A DNA stretch of 64,000 nt from Bacillus sp. Y1. GTDB taxonomy: Bacteria > Bacillota > Bacilli > Bacillales > Cytobacillaceae. Positions 6,526-15,530 of this stretch are shown here, one piece after another. Below the pieces are notes generated by a model. The model saw only the letters and a program-made list of their open reading frames with translations, had not been told where the DNA came from and searched no databases. The stretch is taken from the NCBI RefSeq assembly GCF_003586445.1, contig NZ_CP030028.1, positions 3,982,501 to 4,046,500 on the forward strand. The letters are read 5' to 3'. The stretch's first letter is position 1; every line of letters begins with the position of its first letter. Position numbers and translations under genes: made by a program.

Positions 6526-9090
6526 ATGGAAATCTTTTATAAAGATAATTTATATAAGGAAGTTCTTCGGACCATGTCCGAGTGTGTAATTATTCTTGAA
6601 AAGTCGGGGAAAATGGTTGCACTAAATGAAAATGTAGAAAAAATACTGGGGATTAAAACAGAGTTCTTGACTGAATCCAGTTTGATGCAACTAGAATATA
6701 TAAATGAAGACGGTTCACCGTTAGCCTATTCTCAGTTACCAGGAATAATAACACTTAAGGATGGTTTTCCCTTCCATGATTTCATATTAGGTATTAACGA
6801 CAGGAATAAGGAACCTAAATGGATCTCAGTCAATTCAACGCCTCTTAAAATTTGTGATAAAGAAGAACTGGCTGCCCTTGTTACCATTTCTGATATCACC
6901 GAACGAAAAAACATGGAAAATGCCTTAATTCAAGCTAAAGAAGAGGCAGAAAAAGCAAATATGGCGAAATCCGACTTTCTTTCAAAAATGAGTCATGAAC
7001 TCCGTACACCATTGAATGGAATCCTTGGTTTTGCACAGCTATTAGAAATGGAAGAAACCTTAAATGATGATCAGCGTGATTTTGTCCAAGAGATTTTAAG
7101 TGGTGGGAGACATTTACTAAGTTTAATTAATGATATTTTAGATTTATCTAGAATAGAATCGGGCCAGATAAAAGTGTCGATCGAAGAGATTGATCTTCTG
7201 ACGATTATCAATGAATGTATCAATATCGTGCAGCCGCAGGCCAACAAGAAGAGTATCAGTATACATAACCAATTGGATCAATGGCAAAACATATTTGTTC
7301 TTGCCGATCCCATTCGTCTTAAACAAATCTTTCTTAATCTTCTCGATAATGCGATCAAATATAATCGGGAAGGCGGAAAAGTTATGATTTTCTCTTATTT
7401 AAAAGGAAACGAGCAGATCATTCATGTTGCGGATACAGGGATCGGACTTTCAGCTGAAGAATATCAAAAGGTATTTGTTCCCTTTTACCGAATAGAAGGG
7501 ACACAGGAAGAAGGTACAGGTATTGGATTGTCTTTAGTAAAACAGCTCGTCCAGCTAATGGGGGGCAAAATTAGTGTAACGAGCCAAAAAGGAATAGGTA
7601 GTGATTTTTTCTTTAGTCTGCCACTTCCAAATGAATTTAAGCCTGTCATGAGATGGGGTGAAGAGGTTGAACTCACTGAGAAAAATATCCGTAAGGAAGA
7701 TGACTATCGTTTATTATATATTGAAGATAACGAGTCGAACTTGAACTTAGTAAGGAAAATCATGAAATCTCAGCTTTCTTATACACTTTTATCAGCTCGT
7801 ACAGGAAAAGAAGGATTAGAAATGGCTGCGAATGAAAAAGTGGACTTGGTTCTGCTTGATCTAAACCTTCCCGATATCCATGGCTACGAAATATTTGATA
7901 GGTTAAAATCAATAAAACAAACGAAAGATATTGCAGTAATTGCTGTAAGTGCCAATGCGCTTCCGCAGGACATTCAACATACATTAGACAAGGGGTTTGA
8001 TAATTATGTAACAAAACCCTTTAATGTAAGAGAGTTTTTGACCATCATAAGAGAAACGCTGAATAGTACGATTAACCAAAATATTCCCATAGATAAAATT
8101 TTAAGCACAGGGCCGCATGAAGAGGTAGCTGTTTCAGCCAAAACACTCCAGTTATCTTTAAAAGACCTGAAAAAGCTTAAGGAAAAGAATTATAAGGCAG
8201 CTATTGCGATGCATTATACAGATAATGACTTTTCAACTGCCATCATCCGTGGTTTGAAAGATACTTTTGAAAAAATGGGTATTGAAGTTGTGGCTGTTAC
8301 GGATGCACAATTTAAGCCTGAAAAACAAATTTCAGATATCGACATTATCATGGCTAAAAAACCAGATGTTATCGTTAGTTTACCGGTTGATCCAGTGGCA
8401 ACTGCTCCCGCTTTTAAAAAGGCTGCAGAAGCAGGAATCAAACTAATTTTTATGGATAGCATGCCTGAAGAATTAGAATTTGGCAAAGATTATGTGAGCG
8501 TTGTTACATCTGACAACTATGGAAATGGTATATTTGCAGCCGAGATTATGGGTAAAGAACTTAAAGGAAAAGGTAATATTGGTGTTATTTTCCACAACGT
8601 TGATTTCTTTGTAAATAATCAACGTGTAGAAGCATTCGAAACTACAATTAAAGAAAAATATCCAAATATTAAAATTGTTGTACGTACTGGAATTACCACC
8701 CCCAACGATGCGGAAAAAGCTGTCTCTGGTATGTTAGCAAAAAATCCAGATTTAGATGGTATTTTTGCTATTTGGGATGAACCCGCGGAAGGAGCACTAG
8801 CTGCAGCACGTAAAGCAGGGAAAACAGATATAGTCATTACGACGGTTGATTTGGGAAGTAATGCGGCATATCAAATTGCTTCTGGAGGAAATATTAAAGG
8901 TCTTGGAGCGCAATTACCTTATGAAAATGGAGTTGCACAAGCAATTATTACGGGATATTCATTACTTGGTAAGGAAGTAGCACCTTTCTATGTTGTACCA
9001 GCGATGAAAGTAACAAAAGAAAATATCTTAAAGGTTTGGAAACTGGCTTATCGTCAAGATCCTCCTAATGCCATTCAAAAGTACTTTTAA
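6526..9090 (+). CDS. PAS-histidine kinase-receiver-sugar-binding protein fusion
   Basis: This 854-residue protein has four parts: a PAS domain (about 10-128), a histidine kinase core with H-box FLSKMSHELRTPLNG (His157) and ATP-lid motifs (N-box Asn271/Asn275, DTGIGL at 303, GTGIGLSL at 330), a receiver (EDN at 400-402, Asp445, Lys497), and from about 529 to the end a whole type I sugar-binding fold. No signal peptide or membrane segment is visible, so all domains should be cytoplasmic. The last domain is a close paralogue of the lipoprotein at 3044-4216 without its secretion signal and linker. It could sense imported sugar and tune the kinase. No Hpt domain is present, so the route to the LytTR regulator is open. 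The reading frame is continuous, with no sign of an artefactual join. Confidence 0.9.
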   Translation: MEIFYKDNLYKEVLRTMSECVIILEKSGKMVALNENVEKILGIKTEFLTESSLMQLEYINEDGSPLAYSQLPGIITLKDGFPFHDFILGINDRNKEPKWISVNSTPLKICDKEELAALVTISDITERKNMENALIQAKEEAEKANMAKSDFLSKMSHELRTPLNGILGFAQLLEMEETLNDDQRDFVQEILSGGRHLLSLINDILDLSRIESGQIKVSIEEIDLLTIINECINIVQPQANKKSISIHNQLDQWQNIFVLADPIRLKQIFLNLLDNAIKYNREGGKVMIFSYLKGNEQIIHVADTGIGLSAEEYQKVFVPFYRIEGTQEEGTGIGLSLVKQLVQLMGGKISVTSQKGIGSDFFFSLPLPNEFKPVMRWGEEVELTEKNIRKEDDYRLLYIEDNESNLNLVRKIMKSQLSYTLLSARTGKEGLEMAANEKVDLVLLDLNLPDIHGYEIFDRLKSIKQTKDIAVIAVSANALPQDIQHTLDKGFDNYVTKPFNVREFLTIIRETLNSTINQNIPIDKILSTGPHEEVAVSAKTLQLSLKDLKKLKEKNYKAAIAMHYTDNDFSTAIIRGLKDTFEKMGIEVVAVTDAQFKPEKQISDIDIIMAKKPDVIVSLPVDPVATAPAFKKAAEAGIKLIFMDSMPEELEFGKDYVSVVTSDNYGNGIFAAEIMGKELKGKGNIGVIFHNVDFFVNNQRVEAFETTIKEKYPNIKIVVRTGITTPNDAEKAVSGMLAKNPDLDGIFAIWDEPAEGALAAARKAGKTDIVITTVDLGSNAAYQIASGGNIKGLGAQLPYENGVAQAIITGYSLLGKEVAPFYVVPAMKVTKENILKVWKLAYRQDPPNAIQKYF

Positions 9091-9128
9091 TTAGCTTGAT
9101 TACGTATCAACCCCAATATTACCGTATA

Positions 9129-9168
9129 AAAGGAGAGGTCGGATTCATGTTGAAACCTGCCTCTTTTT
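9129..9168 (+). terminator. Probable terminator of the kinase fusion gene
   Basis: An imperfect hairpin, AGAGGTCGG with CCTGCCTCT, is followed by TTTTT about 40 bases after the stop codon. Two mismatches lie in the stem. Confidence 0.55.
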
Positions 9169-9469
9169 AGTAGAATAGACCTCTTATTTACGACCTCTTT
9201 TTCTCAGATTTCAGGCTTCATGAACAACTAACTCATAGAATTGTTTTCACTAAAAACCTTCTACAAAATACAGGTGGTGACAACGGTTTTCTTATTAAGC
9301 AGACCTGCCCCGTTTAGATAATCGTCTTACCATGGGAGTACAATAACTTCAACAAAAAGCCTCAATACCTGCTGGGATCTTCGTACCCTGTACTTGAAGG
9401 GATAATCGGAATATAAAAATCTGCTCTGGGTAAAGTAGCAATAGGACTGTTTGAAGGAGGCTATTTTTA
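9169..9469. other. 300-base gap without a recognised gene
   Basis: I find no open frame of useful length and no known structured RNA. The only supported element is the ribosome site GAAGGAGG just before the TerC-family start. Some TerC-family genes have a manganese riboswitch leader, but its conserved loops were not found here. Confidence 0.5.
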
Positions 9470-10240
9470 ATGGATACAGCCCTTATACTAGAATATCTAT
9501 GGGTATTAATCGTATTAATTGGTTTAGAGGGTATTTTGGCTGCAGATAACGCATTGGTTATTGCAATAATGGTTAAACATTTGCCGGAAGAAAGGAGAAA
9601 AAAAGCACTCTTCTATGGACTGGCAGGTGCATTTATTTTTAGGTTCGGTTCACTTTTTATTATTTCTTTTTTAGTTGATGTGTGGCAGGTACAGGCAATC
9701 GGTGCCTTGTACTTATTGCTTATCTCTATTACCCACATTATTAAGAAATTTGTATTAAGAAAAGGAGAGAATAAGAAGACAGGTGTTGAAAAACAAGGAT
9801 CCGGCTTTTGGATGACAGTATTAAAAGTAGAATTAGCGGATTTAGCATTCGCTGTGGATGCTATACTCGCTGCAGTTGCATTTGCTGTTGCATTGCCCGA
9901 GACTGGATTGCCCCGAATTGGTGGTTTAGATGGAGGACAATTTTTGGTCATTCTTGCAGGCGGAATAATTGGACTTGTTATTATGCGTTTTGCAGCTAAT
10001 TTCTTTGTTGGAATTTTGCACAAAAAGCCGGGTCTCGAAACCGCAGCCTTTCTTATTGTAGGTTGGGTTGGTGTTAAATTAGCTGTATATACTTTGTCTC
10101 ATCCTGACTTAGCATATTTGCCTAAAGGATTCGCAAAATCTTTTGAATGGAAACTAACATTTTGGGCAGTGTTGTTACTCATTGCTATACTAGGATGGTT
10201 TCTATCGAAAGAAAAAAAGGTTGAAGAAGAGACATCTTAG
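9470..10240 (+). CDS. TerC-family integral membrane protein (probable metal exporter)
   Basis: This 256-residue protein has about seven membrane spans and the TerC/YkoY family motifs: EGILAADNALV near residues 20-30 and ELADLAFAVDAILAA in the middle, whose acidic residues lie inside the membrane. Bacillus relatives (YceF, YkoY) are implicated in manganese export and metal loading of secreted proteins. The start follows a GAAGGAGG site. It stands alone, with a terminator 33 bases downstream. Metal specificity is family inference. Confidence 0.88.
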   Translation: MDTALILEYLWVLIVLIGLEGILAADNALVIAIMVKHLPEERRKKALFYGLAGAFIFRFGSLFIISFLVDVWQVQAIGALYLLLISITHIIKKFVLRKGENKKTGVEKQGSGFWMTVLKVELADLAFAVDAILAAVAFAVALPETGLPRIGGLDGGQFLVILAGGIIGLVIMRFAANFFVGILHKKPGLETAAFLIVGWVGVKLAVYTLSHPDLAYLPKGFAKSFEWKLTFWAVLLLIAILGWFLSKEKKVEEETS

Positions 10241-10272
10241 AATTTTTCCGTTATTAAAACATCTTGCTTAAA

Positions 10273-10298
10273 AATCACACTTTAAGAGTGATTTTTTC
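10273..10298 (+). terminator. Terminator of the TerC-family gene
   Basis: AAAATCAC pairs with GTGATTTT and is followed by a T-run. Confidence 0.8.
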
Positions 10299-10465
10299 AT
10301 TAAACAACGTTATAGACAAATTACAAATGTTACAAAACAATACTTATTCAACTTGGATAATTTATTGATAAGAGCCCCCAATCTACGATTCAACCTGATA
10401 AATCTATCCATACTCAAAAAGAATTGTTAGATTTAATAGATAGTTATTTATAACAATCGAAACTA

Positions 10466-10513
10466 CACAAAAAGCCGACTCTTTCCTTCTTACTGGAAAA
10501 GAGTCGGCTTTTA
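10466..10513 (-). terminator. Strong hairpin, probably bidirectional terminator
   Basis: AAAAGCCGACTCTTTCC is complementary to the downstream GGAAAAGAGTCGGCTTTT. It lies 36 bases past the end of the decayed gntP gene, whose original terminator it probably was. The 308-base gap 10241-10548 holds nothing else I can support. Confidence 0.8.
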
Positions 10514-10548
10514 TTGATTTTTAAGTAAGAAGAGGCTTAATTATCTTC

Positions 10549-11030
10549 CTAAATAAACACATCTATTATTAAAATAAATCCTAATCCAACCACAGCTGTA
10601 ATGGAGGAAAGTACACTATAAGTAGCAAAGGTCTCTTTCATTGTCATTCCCATATACTCTTTTACAATCCAGAAGGCTGCATCATTCACATGAGAGCCCA
10701 TACAACTTCCGACACCTTTTGCCAGGGAGACCAATACTAAATTCACGTCAGGAGTTTGATTTAAAATAGGGATAACTAAACCAGCAGTTGATAAAGTAGC
10801 AACTGTACCAGAGCCTAGTGCAACACGTAAAATGGCTGCTACTGCCCATGCGAGTAAAACTGGTGAAATGGCTCTCCCTTCAAATAGTTGAGCAATATCC
10901 GCCTACTCCACCATCAATAAGAACTTGCTTAAAGGCTCCCCCTCCACCAATGATAAGAAGTAGCATTCCTAAGGCATTGATAGACTTTCCACATGATCCC
11001 ATTAATGTCTTTCGTTTTTTTATTCTAAAT
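10549..11030 (-). pseudogene. GntP-family gluconate permease remnant, 5' truncated and frameshifted
   Basis: Conceptual translation on the minus strand gives the last third of a GntP/gluconate:H+ symporter. It reads [20 protein letters not shown]..., then [20 protein letters not shown]..., and ends with VGSCMGSHVNDAAFWIVKEY and a final membrane span. A one-base insertion near 10898-10904, where VG should be followed by DIAQL, breaks the frame; only the last 65 codons remain open. The N-terminal two thirds are missing, and the remnant begins at the stop codon of the upstream phosphofructokinase gene, so a deletion has joined the two. Confidence 0.8.
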
Positions 11031-11032
11031 AA

Positions 11033-11992
11033 CTACATAGATAAACTAAGTGCTAATTGATACAATGACATGTCAATTTCGTGTGTTTCTGTCGCAGCTT
11101 GTTCAAATGTGATAGAAGTGATTTTACCATTCTTTACACTAACCATACTTCCGTGATCTCCACTAAGGAGGATATCCACAGCTTTTGCCCCCATTTGACT
11201 ACCTATCATCCGATCATAGGCAGTAGGCGTCCCACCACGTTGTAAGAATCCTAGTACAATCACCCTTGCATCTAGTTGTATGTGGTCTTGTAACTCTCTT
11301 TTTATATCCTCAGCACTGCACACACCCTCTGCAACAATGATGATACAATCCTTTTGTCCACGATCCCTTGCTGTATGAATACGTGCAATAACATCTTTAA
11401 TATCGTAAGATGCCTCCGGAATAATAATTGATTCTGCTTCTGAACAAAGTCCAGCCCATAAGGCAATGTCCCCCGCACCACGTCCCATAACCTCCACAAT
11501 TGAAGTTTTTTCGTGTGAATAAGCGGTATCACGAATTTTATCAATCCCATCAATTGCAGTACTTACTGCTGTATTAAAACCTATTGAATAATCTGTACCT
11601 GATATATCATTATCGATGGTTCCAGGTATCCCCACAACCGGTAGTCCCTTTTCACCTAGTTTCAACGCACCTTGAAAAGATCCATCTCCACCTATTACAA
11701 CAAGTCCATCAATATTTAAATGCTTTAAATTTTGTATTGCTTCATGTTGCCATTCATCCAATTTAAATCGCTCACTTCTTGATGTACGTAGTATCGTTCC
11801 CCCACGCTGTATGATACCATCAACAAACTTTTGATTCATCTGAACGATATTTCCTTCCAACAGACCCTCATAACCATTGTAAACCCCGAATACTTCTAAC
11901 CCCTTATCGATCCCTCTCAAAACTACCGCCCGAATGGCAGCATTCATTCCAGGAGAATCCCCTCCGCTAGTTAGTACAGCAATTCTTCTCAT
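11033..11992 (-). CDS. pfkA: ATP-dependent 6-phosphofructokinase
   Basis: This 319-residue enzyme phosphorylates fructose 6-phosphate to fructose 1,6-bisphosphate. The ATP site includes TSGGDSPGMNAA (8-19) and GGDGS (101-105). Gly104 and Gly124 mark the ATP rather than pyrophosphate type. The catalytic loop GTIDNDI carries Asp127 and Asp129. The full length is normal. Chromosomal pfkA in Bacillus normally lies with accDA and pyk; here it stands alone beside a decayed gluconate permease, so this may be a second copy. The last codons are at the deletion join with the gntP remnant, but the protein looks complete. Confidence 0.93.
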   Translation of the reverse strand: MRRIAVLTSGGDSPGMNAAIRAVVLRGIDKGLEVFGVYNGYEGLLEGNIVQMNQKFVDGIIQRGGTILRTSRSERFKLDEWQHEAIQNLKHLNIDGLVVIGGDGSFQGALKLGEKGLPVVGIPGTIDNDISGTDYSIGFNTAVSTAIDGIDKIRDTAYSHEKTSIVEVMGRGAGDIALWAGLCSEAESIIIPEASYDIKDVIARIHTARDRGQKDCIIIVAEGVCSAEDIKRELQDHIQLDARVIVLGFLQRGGTPTAYDRMIGSQMGAKAVDILLSGDHGSMVSVKNGKITSITFEQAATETHEIDMSLYQLALSLSM

Positions 11993-12157
11993 AATTCCCC
12001 TTCTTTCATTATGTAATTTTTAAAGCGGTTTTAGTGTCGTGCCTACTTAGTTCATCTCTAAGTATGAAAAAATCAAAATACTTCTTTCTATTTGTCTACC
12101 AAGTATTTTATTATTTAATATATTTTTCTTCTAAGTTGGTGTCAACTAACTATAATT

Positions 12158-12187
12158 AAAACCTCTTCCATTTTTGGAAGAGGCTCT
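12158..12187 (-). terminator. Terminator of the decayed tpx gene
   Basis: GCCTCTTCC and GGAAGAGG form a stem followed by TTTTAATT on the minus strand, 5 bases past the tpx stop codon. Confidence 0.8.
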
Positions 12188-12191
12188 TACT

Positions 12192-12601
12192 TTATAATAA
12201 TTCCTTAACCGCTTCAAGTGCTGCTTCATGGTTTGGATGGTTAGTGCCTTCACTTACATACTCAACATATGTAACTTTATCTTTTGCGTCAACAACAAAC
12301 ATGGCACGTGCTAAAAGACGAGTTTCTTCCATAAATACTCCGTATGCCTTCCCAAATGAGAGATCCTTATGGTCTGAATATGTTTTTACATGTTCAAGGC
12401 CGCTTGCACCGCACCATCTTTTCTGTGCAAAAGGAAGGTCCACACTTATTTTTAGTACTTCGACAATGTCAAGTTTTGAAACTACTTCGTAAAATTTCAA
12501 AGTTTGTGCATTACATATTTCTGCTGAAAGAAGATACCTTTGATTTTTTCTGACATATATTCTAAAATTCTCTTTGAGTCATCACATATGGCAATCTTCA
12601 T
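12192..12601 (-). pseudogene. Chimeric remnant: 5' end of an AgrA/LytTR-type regulator joined to the 3' half of thiol peroxidase
   Basis: The minus strand starts with a good ribosome site (AAGGGG) and an ATG at 12601 encoding MKIAICDDSKRILEYMSEKI, which is the N-terminus of an AgrA-like receiver. After about 25 codons the sequence becomes, in another frame, the thiol peroxidase Tpx from AEICNAQTLKFYEVVS onward, keeping its Cys and the motifs SVDLPFAQKRWCGA and SEGTNHPNHEAALEA. The Tpx half lacks its first ~90 residues. The ATG at 12500 that opens the longest frame is internal to Tpx. One deletion that fused two once separate genes explains this. Confidence 0.75.
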
Positions 12602-13052
12602 ATAAATTACCCCTTAAGAAATCGTTTATGTTGCAATTTTTTTACCATTCTACCATATGCTTTGATAGTCTTCCATAAATACAATTTACTATAATATTAA
12701 AACTCTACTTTTTAACCACCTAAAAATCCCCATTTCCTTAATACTAACGATATACTCGTCTCCAATATTCGTGAAAATATATCCAATACTTTAACAACAA
12801 ACTTATTAAGGCAAAATTTAAAGGCATGAGCTCACTACATACCGAATGCATACTATAGATTAATAAGAACTATAGAGAAAGCCTGCCATCACTATCACAA
12901 CTTAATTTTAAAGTAGAATGAAGCAAGTTAAAATAAGCTATTTTTATTTCATCTATATGTTATGATATCTTATCCTATTTTTTATACTAGATTCATAAAT
13001 ATAGATGTACCATTAATTATCTACTATTATAGTTAAGATTGGGGTGTCATCT
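12602..13052. other. 450-base gap without a recognised gene
   Basis: AT-rich sequence with stops in all frames. It must contain the promoter of the methyltransferase gene downstream; TATGATATC-type -10 candidates occur near 12960-12975 but no convincing -35 stands out. I see no structured RNA or repeats. Confidence 0.4.
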
Positions 13053-13832
13053 ATGGATAAAGATCAAAAAGCAAAGGTTCAAGAACAGTTTTCAAGAAGT
13101 GCTGAAGAATATGTTACCAGTGAAACTCATGCAAAAGGAAATGATCTCACAGCTATTGTCCAATGGTTACAGCCTTCTCAACAATGGACAGTGTTAGATG
13201 TAGCAACAGGTGGAGGACACGTAGTCAAGACACTTTCCCCTTATGTAAAACAAATTTTCGCCACAGACCTCACACCTCAAATGCTATCTACAGCTCAAAA
13301 GCATCTTGAAACTAGTTGTAAAAATGTCTCTTATGTCGTAGCTGATGCCGAATCTTTACCCTTTTTAAATGAAACATTTGATGCGGTTACTTGTCGTATT
13401 GCCGCACATCATTTTCCACACCCTCAAGACTTTATAGCCGAAGTATCACGAGTACTCAAACCAGGAAATAGATTTTTACTCATTGATAACATCTCTCCTG
13501 CAGATATTAAGTTGGATGGCTTCATTAACACTCTAGAAAAACTTAGAGATGAAAGCCATTTAAGATGTTACTCTATTAGTGAATGGAAAGCATGGTTTGA
13601 AGAACAGGGTTTGACGATTATTAAATCGGAGAAGCGGAGAAAAAAACTTGAATTTCCAGTATGGGTCCAAAGAACAACTCAATCGGATAAACAAGTAAAA
13701 GCAGTCGTTGGTTATGTACTTGGAGCAGATCAAGAAAAGTTGGATTATTATTCAGTGTTGATAAACGATGGGGAAATTAAATCCATTGAAATTGATGAGT
13801 GGATGGTTATGGTGGAAAAGAATATGAATTAG
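13053..13832 (+). CDS. Class I SAM-dependent methyltransferase (Methyltransf_11/UbiE-like)
   Basis: This 259-residue cytoplasmic enzyme has the SAM-binding motif I VLDVATGGGHV (about residues 50-60), the acidic residue ending strand 2 (ATDLTPQML), and motif VVADAESLPFLNETFD followed by CRIAAHHFPHPQDFIAEVSRVLKPG. These fit the UbiE/YcgJ group. The start at 13053 is chosen because GGGGTG at 13041-13046 is well placed; a GTG at 13044 would put the site inside the gene. It is a single gene with a shared terminator. The substrate is unknown. Confidence 0.85.
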   Translation: MDKDQKAKVQEQFSRSAEEYVTSETHAKGNDLTAIVQWLQPSQQWTVLDVATGGGHVVKTLSPYVKQIFATDLTPQMLSTAQKHLETSCKNVSYVVADAESLPFLNETFDAVTCRIAAHHFPHPQDFIAEVSRVLKPGNRFLLIDNISPADIKLDGFINTLEKLRDESHLRCYSISEWKAWFEEQGLTIIKSEKRRKKLEFPVWVQRTTQSDKQVKAVVGYVLGADQEKLDYYSVLINDGEIKSIEIDEWMVMVEKNMN

Positions 13833-13872
13833 ATAATACACTAAAACACTTTTAGTTTGCATGGCGTAAAAC

Positions 13873-13903
13873 AAAAAGACAAGGAAAGATCCCTGTCTTT
13901 TAA
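13873..13903. terminator. Bidirectional terminator between convergent genes
   Basis: AAAAGACAAGG pairs with CCCTGTCTTTT between the methyltransferase and the NlpC/P60 gene. A-run and T-run flanks serve both directions. Confidence 0.8.
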
Positions 13904-13907
13904 TCTA

Positions 13908-15107
13908 TTAATGAATAACTCTCATAACTCTACCATTAAACGTATTTGCCCAATATCCACTCGACATATTAGCAATGGCTACACCTGTTGAGCTTTGCGA
14001 TCCGATAAATTTGCCACCGCCGATATAAATTCCAACATGTCCATCCTGTTTGTATGTATTAAAGAATACCATATCACCAGGACGCATCTCATTTACAGAT
14101 ACAGGTGTACCCGTATTTTTTAAAGTATCCGTGCTAGCACCAACACGAACACCAGCCTGTGAAAATGCCCAAGAGACAAATCCAGAACAGTCAAAACGTC
14201 CATTCGCGATGTCAGAGGCTGTTCTTCCACCACCAAATACATAGACTGAATTCCCAATATATTTATTGCCTGCATTTATTACAGTCGAAATAGAACCAGA
14301 TGAGACTGCTGTATTTGAAACAGGTATTGAATTAGAGTTGTTAACTGAAGTTCCTTTACTTGTCCCAGTTTGTGATTTCGGTGAGACAGAAACCGCTGTT
14401 ATCGCAGCCTCCGCAGCTCTTTGTAATTCTGCTTTCTGCTCTTGAAGGCTTGAAATTTCTGCTTTACTATCATTTTCTTGGTTTACTAACTGTGCTCTTA
14501 AAGCCTCATTGTTTGCCTTTTGCTCAGCAATTTGAGCTTGCATTCCCTCTAGTTCAACCTTCATACTGTTCAGGTCGTTTAGCTTTTGCTCGACTTCCTT
14601 GTATTTCTCTTGTACTTCCTTTCTATCCGCTTCATGCGCTTCTATCATTTCCCGGTCAGCATCGAGTATTGTTGCAACTACTCCAACACGGTCAATAAAA
14701 TCACCAAAACTTTTTGAACCAAATACTACATCGAAATAACTTAACTGACCACCGCTAGCTTGATACGAAACAGCACGGGCTTTCAAAGTTTCATTACGGG
14801 CCGTAATTCGTTCTTCAATCTCGGAAATTACTTTGTTTAGTTGGTCAATTTCAGCCTGATATTCAACAATTTGGGCATTTGTAGATTCAATTTTAGCGCT
14901 GTTGTCAGCAATAGCTTGTTCATTTTTTTGTATTTGTACTTCTACTTCCGAACGCTGTGCTTGTAAACTACTAAGCTGTTGTTGAGCGCTTACAATATTG
15001 CTTTGAATATTTTGAATGGATTCGGCATTCACTGATGAAACAGTAAGTAAGCTACTAAATCCTACTGTAAATGTTGTAATAATTGTAATTAATGAAGTTT
15101 TCTTCAA
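13908..15107 (-). CDS. Secreted coiled-coil NlpC/P60 peptidoglycan endopeptidase (CwlO-like)
   Basis: This 399-residue exported hydrolase probably cuts D-Glu to diaminopimelate bonds in cell-wall peptides. It has a signal peptide ending SSVNA, a long coiled coil (about 28-240, rich in Q, E, K and L heptads), a Ser/Thr linker, and a C-terminal NlpC/P60 domain from about 280 with nucleophile Cys in RFDCSGFVSWAF and His in DGHVGIYIG. The TTG at 15107 is chosen as start because GGGAGGA precedes it and it begins the signal peptide LKKTSLITII; the ATG 11 codons earlier has no such site. The layout matches B. subtilis CwlO. Confidence 0.9.
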   Translation of the reverse strand: MKKTSLITIITTFTVGFSSLLTVSSVNAESIQNIQSNIVSAQQQLSSLQAQRSEVEVQIQKNEQAIADNSAKIESTNAQIVEYQAEIDQLNKVISEIEERITARNETLKARAVSYQASGGQLSYFDVVFGSKSFGDFIDRVGVVATILDADREMIEAHEADRKEVQEKYKEVEQKLNDLNSMKVELEGMQAQIAEQKANNEALRAQLVNQENDSKAEISSLQEQKAELQRAAEAAITAVSVSPKSQTGTSKGTSVNNSNSIPVSNTAVSSGSISTVINAGNKYIGNSVYVFGGGRTASDIANGRFDCSGFVSWAFSQAGVRVGASTDTLKNTGTPVSVNEMRPGDMVFFNTYKQDGHVGIYIGGGKFIGSQSSTGVAIANMSSGYWANTFNGRVMRVIH

Positions 15108-15530
15108 TTTAGGATCCTCCCTGCTTCTACGCAGCGACACAATTTATATGTATAATTAGCAATTCGACAAATACCTATGATATTAGTATTATATCATCAA
15201 AATCTGACAATAAAGATTACAAATATATTTCAAATATCACTTAATTCAACATGATTTTTAAAAATATAATAGAATTCTAGTTCTGGACGACTGTTACCCC
15301 TGTATGGTTGGAACCTGTTTCATACGAAGAATATGAGGTTGTAACTAAGTTACTTTTAAAATATGAATCTAAGAAAATGACAAAGCATACAAAGAAAAAG
15401 GCATTAATCCCTCTGGATCAATACCTAGATTATCCAATTTAACGAATAAGGTTGAGTTTAAATTAGCTGTTTTATAGAGTGAGATAAAACCATCTAAATC
15501 GTAGCCCAGTCCCGAACCCAGCAAAAGTAA

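Noticed and set aside
9169..9469. Manganese (yybP-ykoY) riboswitch in the leader of the TerC-family gene.
   Set aside because: The conserved loop sequences of that riboswitch were not found on reading the leader.
10350..10453. Short plus-strand frame ending TQKELLDLIDSYL.
   Set aside because: About 29 codons bounded by an upstream stop, with no start or family match. Possible gene scrap only.
15277..15440. Plus-strand frame of about 50 codons ending ALIPLDQYLDYPI that could be a protein C-terminus.
   Set aside because: It has no start codon or ribosome site and I cannot assign a family. It may be a remnant, but support is too weak.
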